Assembly: GCA_963930655.1 (NCBI GenBank)
Contig: OZ005615.1
Coordinates: 10,062,001-10,126,000, forward strand
DNA: 64,000 bases
Origin: Myrica gale
Lineage: Eukaryota; Streptophyta; Magnoliopsida; Fagales; Myricaceae
Reading direction: 5' to 3'
Shown: positions 59,001-64,000 of the stretch, in pieces
How positions within the stretch are numbered: position 1 is the first letter of the stretch
Layout: each line of letters begins with the position of its first letter
Program-made: the position numbers and the translations under genes
The notes under the pieces: generated by a model
Told to the model about the DNA's origin: nothing
The model's database searches: none
What the model saw: the letters and a program-made list of their open reading frames with translations, nothing else

Positions 59001-61036
59001 TTTGCCAAAATTCTCCGATGAACTTCTAAAAATTTGTGTAAAAAAAAAGATTGCAGACGTATATATATGGATAGCATTTTCTTGACATCCGAAATTAGCC
59101 TTTGCTCTTTGCTCTTCGCTCCTAATTTTAGTTCCAGTTCATTTATAGTTTATTTGGCTCAAATTACTTAAGTTTGGTACCTGAACACTTTATATATATA
59201 ATCCCTGGTGCGGATCAGCTGCAACTGTTTATCCTCTTTGGTCTAAATTTCCTTATGTGCGTAATGTGGGCTTCACTCATTCCTTTTTTTAAAATAAAAA
59301 AATCTTTATGTATTATTTGCTTGTTTGTGTTTGTTAATGCAGAGCTGGTACGTCCAGGAGGTATCAAAATTAAAGGCCAAAATTGAATCACTTCAGCTCA
59401 CTCAAAGGTTATACCATATCCTGTTCTCCGACTGCTACAGTCAATAATTTAAACGTCTATAATTAAGTAGAGGCTTGAAAATTAACAATATTCAGCACCG
59501 GCTAGATGCTAAGATTTACCTGGTTTTCTGCTTTAAAAGGCATTTGCTCGGAGAAGATCTTGGACCATTGAGCGTGAAAGAGTTGCAAAGCCTTGAGAAG
59601 CAGCTTGAAGGAACTTTGCAACAAGCTAGGCAAAGGAAGGTACCCGCATCTCTATAGCAAATACAGCAATGAGTGAATATTCTATCAGTACCACCACCCC
59701 CACCCTTTGGTCTGTCGTAGGATCGATGTATCTATGCTCCAGTTGTTAAACCTTTTTGGGGGGTTTTTTTTTTGTAAACATTTTTCCTTAACTCTAAGAT
59801 ATGCAAAAGGGATTATGGAATCTTCTGTCTGATAGATTCTACATACTATAGGGGCGGGCCAGGGGGTGAGATTCATACGTATTCTTCTCCCACTGGTTTC
59901 TTAATCATTTGGTTTAATCAACAGTGTCGCACTTGCCAAACTCACACGTATTCTTAATTGCCTACTATGATGATTCTCTAATCCTGGGTTTTATGGGTTG
60001 GTTAGGTAGCTGAATACAAGATTTTTCACACCTGATATATTGCGTACCACACTGTTTTATTGATAATTCCCTTCGATCTTCTGGACATGCATATTAAATA
60101 TGGAAGCAATATCTTCTAATTTCTTCGTATGATCAGTGTCTTCTAAGATTGATCTTAGCAGAGGGAAGCTTTGGTTTAATATCAGAGAAAATATTTTTAT
60201 TGGATGAATAAACATAATGCATGTTTTAGGATTCTCGATCGCTTTGTCCGAGTAAAAAGTGAGTACTTCCCATTTTTTGTAAATTACTACTCATTTTCTG
60301 CCAGTGAAAATTCATGATGCCAGCTGAGAAAAAAAAGAGAGTACTATGCTTATCTTTGGCTCTTAATTGCAGACACAAATTATGTTCGATCAAATGGAAG
60401 ATCTTCGCAAAAAGGTAAACGAAACATAATCTTCTTCGAATGGTTAATTGTAATTAAGAACGAGGTCTTATGGTCGTATAGTAATGATTTTCTATTGATC
60501 CGGTCTTCCAATGGGATTTGGCAGGAGCGCAACCTTGGAGACCTCAATCAGCAGCTTAAGATTAAGGTCATATATATAAATACTTGAAACTATCGTCCTT
60601 TTTGTGAAAAAAAGCTCTCTTTGTTTCCGGCCGCTGTTAGTAAAGCTGACACTCTTTCTTTGTTTCAGCTTGAGGCAGAAGGATACACCCTCAGTGCTCT
60701 TCAAAACTTATGGGCCTCTAGTTCGGCAGCAGGCAATAGCAGCTTTCAGGGGCATCCTTCACAAACCAACCCCGTGGAGTGCCAACCCGAGCCTTTCTTA
60801 CAGATGGGGTATAATTTCTCGACTAGTATAAGAGAATGCATGTTTGGAAGCAAATGCAGAATTCCATCACTCTTAGATTAAGTTTCTTAGATGCCAAACA
60901 CAAGTTTTTCTAATGAATTCGTCACCGTTTGAACAGGTACCATCACTATGATCCATCTGAGGGGTCGTCTGTTCCAAAGAGCGTGGCTGGAGAGGCCAAC
61001 TTCATTCCAGGATGGAGTCTTTCAACACCCTTTTAA
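56048..61036 (+). CDS. AGL6: AGL6-clade MIKCc MADS-box transcription factor
   Basis: AGL6 proteins act in the nucleus in floral quartets, with E-class-like roles in floral meristem and organ identity. Eight exons: 56,048-56,229, 58,918-58,993, 59,343-59,407, 59,540-59,639, 60,373-60,414, 60,525-60,566, 60,669-60,808 and 60,937-61,036. The 42-nt exons 5 and 6 and all phases fit the MIKC gene model; the product is 248 aa. MADS domain residues 1-60 start [20 protein letters not shown]. The K domain includes [23 protein letters not shown] and [22 protein letters not shown]. The C-terminus has the AGL6-I motif [11 protein letters not shown] and AGL6-II-like ANFIPGWSL. It then adds STPF, where the family usually ends GWVL or GWSL. 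Intron 1 is 2.7 kb and CT-rich, the usual site of regulatory elements. SEP assignment was rejected on the C-terminal motifs. Confidence 0.95.
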
Positions 61037-62245
61037 GTTCTAAAACCGTTCCTTTTTGTTTTCTCCTAAAAATATCATTTGAACAGGGATCGATTGTCCA
61101 AATGAATTTTCTATTGGGATTTTACTGCTCGAACAGATTTGCTTATATAGTTAATTGTTAAATATGTGTATGAAAGATTCTTAAACACTTACCTAGCATT
61201 ACTCTAATGGGACATATATCGTGTGTTTTATACTTCTTTTTGTCTTTGGAATCAATAATTATGTAGCCAAAAAGGGCATGAGCTCAAAACCATTGAATTG
61301 CTTCTCAGAGCAACAGAGAAGAGTTTTCTCATATTTAACTCCCATTACTGCTCCAGTGGACTCTCCAGGGATAAGTTGAAGCCTGTATTAAAAAAAAAGG
61401 CTTTAACTAATGGCCTAAATAAGAAGGCTTAATTAATGATACAGTTCTATGATATTGAGTTTTGACTTTCAATACAAATTATTTCGAGACAAAACTTTAG
61501 ACGAAACGGTCCATGTGCTCTATTTTTTGAACGAATAAATTTTTTTACACACTAAAAGTCAACACACTAACGGGAACATAATTAAGGTTAGTCTATCTGA
61601 CCTCGAAAATAAATATCTCGACCTCTACTCATATCAGTCTTTTATTATTTGGCTAACTTTTTAATGGACAAAAAAGACTTATATGTATAAAAATTGTACC
61701 CAAGAATTAATTTCTAAAACAATCAATAAAACACTGTAACGGTAATTAACCCTAGAAAGAACTTGTATCAGTAGATATTTGTGTTCTCGTCTGGAGCTCA
61801 AATAACAGCAGCAAATATTACAAGGCGAGGATAAAAGTCAGCGTCCGAGTGACATCTTATGTGGCAATATCTGAGCTGTTTGACTGGCAGTGTCGGATCA
61901 AAACAAAGAATGAGTCGCCGACCAAACAGGTGGCCGACCAAACAGCCGTTTCAATGGTTACAAGTGTCCAAGCAGTCTGTTTCACTTCAAAACCCAATCA
62001 AGACGTACGACCATTGAGAGACAATCTGACATCTACCACTATGTTTTATAGTTCGTAAGAGTTCTTAACAAAGCTTACACCTCTCGTGGATCAAACAAAT
62101 TAATTGGCAAACCAAAATTTTGATAATAAATATCACACACGATAATAACACATAATTATGGAGGGGAGGCAAATAAAATTAGAAAAACATAAACATATAT
62201 ATATATATATATATACACACACCCGCCAAGGCATATTGTTCCAAC
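61037..62245. other. AGL6 3' flank and intergenic
   Basis: No gene recognised. A TA microsatellite lies near 62,195-62,213. 61,849-62,058 is open but not family-like. Confidence 0.5.
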
Positions 62246-62465
62246 CTAATTCCTTTTACCCCTATTTCGTTTGTGCGTGACTTCGACCCATTCATCTCCT
62301 GCTTCAGTTGCCGTCTTGGGTCTAGAGTCATTGACTGGCATGTCTACAAGATTCAAATTTGGCCGGGACGCTGGTGCATCCAGAATCATACTTGATGAAT
62401 TATCATTCTCATTGGCATCATCTCCACTAATGTCATCAACTTCATCTTCGTCCTCGTCCACAGCC
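62246..62465 (-). CDS. TSR2: probable last exon of TSR2 (pre-rRNA processing)
   Basis: The minus strand has an acceptor-like CTAG before an exon that runs to a stop at 62,246. It encodes an acidic stretch AVDEDEDEVDDISGDDANEND, here given in part, followed by DEWVEVTHKRNRGKRN. An acidic linker plus a C-terminal W-x-x-V...K-x-x-G-(K/R)-x-N tail is what I recall for plant TSR2, a chaperone-like factor for 40S maturation. Earlier exons are not visible. They may lie beyond 64,000, with the neighbouring hAT sitting in the intron. It could instead be an isolated fragment. Confidence 0.5.
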
Positions 62466-62663
62466 TAGTATGGATTTGAAAAGAAAGAGACGTAAGGTCC
62501 AGGAGTCTCATTATTATCATTAAGAGTTCTGAAATCATGTAAAATAAATAGCAATTGATTCATGCCTTTGGGGTTCTTATCGACCCCAGAAGAAAAATAA
62601 GAACCGTGCTTTCTCCCAGACACATACATCCTATTGACAGCAACCTAATACCCATCTTGTTAA

Positions 62664-63530
62664 CAGTGGCGGAACCAGGAATGAAAATTAACCCGGACGA
62701 ACTTTTAAAGTAAAATAACGGAAATTTTTTTGTATACGTAATGTAAAAAATTGTCTTAGAGTTACAATATCAAAATATTAAAGACTAAAAACATAAAAAA
62801 TATTGAATTACACATACCGTACTATGTACTACGACTGAGAGGAGACAATTGGATCCTACGGTAGTGCATCTTCTGAAAACGTTGCAAAATGACTTCATTC
62901 TCAATAGTTTCAAAAAATTTCTGCTCGATGTACACTACCATGCAATCATTCATCCAATCATCTCTCATCTTATTACACAAATCAGTCTTGATAATTTTCA
63001 TCGCAGATAACACTCTCTCAACGGTTGCAGTCGTAACTGGTAAGACCAATGCCAACGTAATAAGAAGATAAACCAATAGATACAAAATATTCTTCTGGTC
63101 TCAACCATCTTCACAGCAAGAGTTCCAATATCTTGAAGCCCAGAAAAAAAATTAGTTCTTCTAACATCTCTAATGCAGGTGTCAAGCTGATCTCTAAGTA
63201 ACACGCGATCAATTGTTGAGAAATCTTCAGGGTAAAATTCAACAAGACGACATAATCTATCAATATCAAATGCTGAGAATGAGTCCCTTGGATCAAGACA
63301 TGTTATGCAAAGAAGTAACTTCATACTTGTTTTTGTGAAACGATTATTCATCTCCTGAGCAATCAAATCAATAACCTGACATAAGACTTCCACACGAAAA
63401 TAATGCAGATAAGTAATTGTTTGACCTCCACGCCTCGAACGACCGCGAGTTTGTATAATGTTTTCCATATTGGGCACATTGATAAAATTATTCAGACAAA
63501 ATGTTTTGACTTCTTCCAAAAATTGGGCTC
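62664..63530 (-). mobile_element. hAT element, TTF-finger transposase type, decayed
   Basis: CAGTGGCGGAACC at 62,664 is a typical hAT terminus and marks the 3' end of a minus-strand element. The transposase remains lie at 62,822-63,519. The 5' end is beyond what I can delimit. 29,490-29,690 holds a tail fragment of the same family. Confidence 0.7.
62822..63519 (-). pseudogene. hAT transposase C-terminal half, frameshifted
   Basis: Two overlapping minus-strand frames join the C-terminal half of a TTF-type zinc-finger hAT transposase. The upstream frame (63,519-63,090) has CLDPRDSFSAFDIDRLCRLV, FYPEDFSTIDRV and LAVKMVETRR. The downstream frame (63,085-62,822) has LALVLPVTTATVERVLSAMK and WMNDCMVVYIEQKFFETIEN, the hAT dimerisation region. 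The switch occurs at a T-run (A-run on the plus strand) near 63,085. The N-terminal zinc finger and the rest of the catalytic domain are missing. Confidence 0.85.
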
Positions 63531-64000
63531 AACTAAGGTTGTCCTAGGCTCAACAACATCACAATCCAACCTAAAAACTACTACACAAATAACATCTCTT
63601 CCCCCGGTTTCCTTCACAATCCAACCTAGAGTTAAGCAAGAAATGAAAAAAAGTTTTAAAGAAAGGAGATTACCTACCGCAAATGTCCTTCCAGCAAATA
63701 AGTAAGTATATTGGCAAAGTTCAAATGTGCTTCCAGCAATGGATTTTGATCTTCACTACACAAATCTACATAAAAAACAATAAGTTAACAAGTAAATATT
63801 TAATTTGATGCATAATTTATTTCCCAGCAATGTAGGAATATAATTATCTATAAAGAACAATAACTGAGTGCGAGCATAATTATCTATAATAATAAAAAAG
63901 TGCAAGCATAATTGAAATAAATAGGAATTTACTATAAAAGAGGGATGAAAGTGATTGATTAAAACACATTCACACTATATGGATGTCATTAGAAGAAACA
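63531..64000. other. window edge, no gene recognised
   Basis: May hold further hAT sequence or an intron of the putative TSR2 gene. Nothing assignable. Confidence 0.4.

Overview
This is nuclear DNA from a flowering plant, most likely a eudicot. The evidence is AT-rich sequence, spliced genes with GT-AG introns, and land-plant families (GAUT1 pectin synthase, gibberellin 20-oxidase, AGL6 MADS-box, SAP18, URT1). Class I and II transposable elements fill much of the intergenic and intronic space. I see no bacterial, organellar or viral genome features, no CRISPR array and no rRNA or tRNA gene I could defend.

Layout. (1) 1-3.3 kb: the 3' exons of a URT1-type terminal uridylyltransferase carrying a frameshift and a nonsense codon, with a 5'-truncated LINE in one intron. 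(2) 4.5-17.7 kb: an array of D-2-hydroxyacid dehydrogenase (hydroxypyruvate reductase HPR3/HPR4-like) copies. Copy 1 is a dead exon 1 split by a miniature LTR retrotransposon. Copy 2 is nearly complete but has a frameshift and an internal deletion. Copy 3 is a half-exon fragment. Copy 4 (14,982-16,297) is intact. Two much older exon-2 relics lie behind copies 3 and 4. (3) 18.3-22 kb: a 2.1 kb TIR element of PIF/Harbinger type, a CACTA-like end and a probable solo LTR. (4) 24.6-26.5 kb: a GA20-oxidase on the minus strand with a foldback MITE in intron 2. (5) 28-34.6 kb: foldback repeats and non-autonomous hAT elements. (6) 35.7-41 kb: GAUT1, ten coding exons, minus strand. (7) 42.7-46.8 kb: SAP18, six exons, minus strand, with a 1,050 bp non-autonomous hAT in intron 3. 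(8) 49.3-50.3 kb: a long-TIR foldback element. (9) 53.7-55.1 kb: a solo LTR. (10) 56.0-61.0 kb: an AGL6-clade MADS-box gene, eight exons, plus strand. (11) 62.2-64 kb: a probable last exon of TSR2, then a decayed hAT transposase.

The genes do not form an operon. The notable point is shared synteny. From memory, Arabidopsis carries URT1, HPR4, SAP18, AGL6 and SOC1 in consecutive order on chromosome 2 (At2g45620-At2g45660), and the AGL6 paralogue AGL13 next to GAUT1 on chromosome 3 (At3g61120/At3g61130). Here GAUT1, SAP18, AGL6, an HPR array and a URT1 remnant sit together, which looks like an unfractionated ancestral block, here with a GA20-oxidase between the HPR array and GAUT1.

I did not find a wholly new molecular system. 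The most interesting observations are the graded decay of the HPR array, the synteny block, hairpin-forming elements inside GA20ox and elsewhere, and a gene-like ORF with a SUMO-interaction-like motif inside the Harbinger-type element. Exon boundaries were placed by eye from GT-AG sites, reading frame and recalled family sequences.
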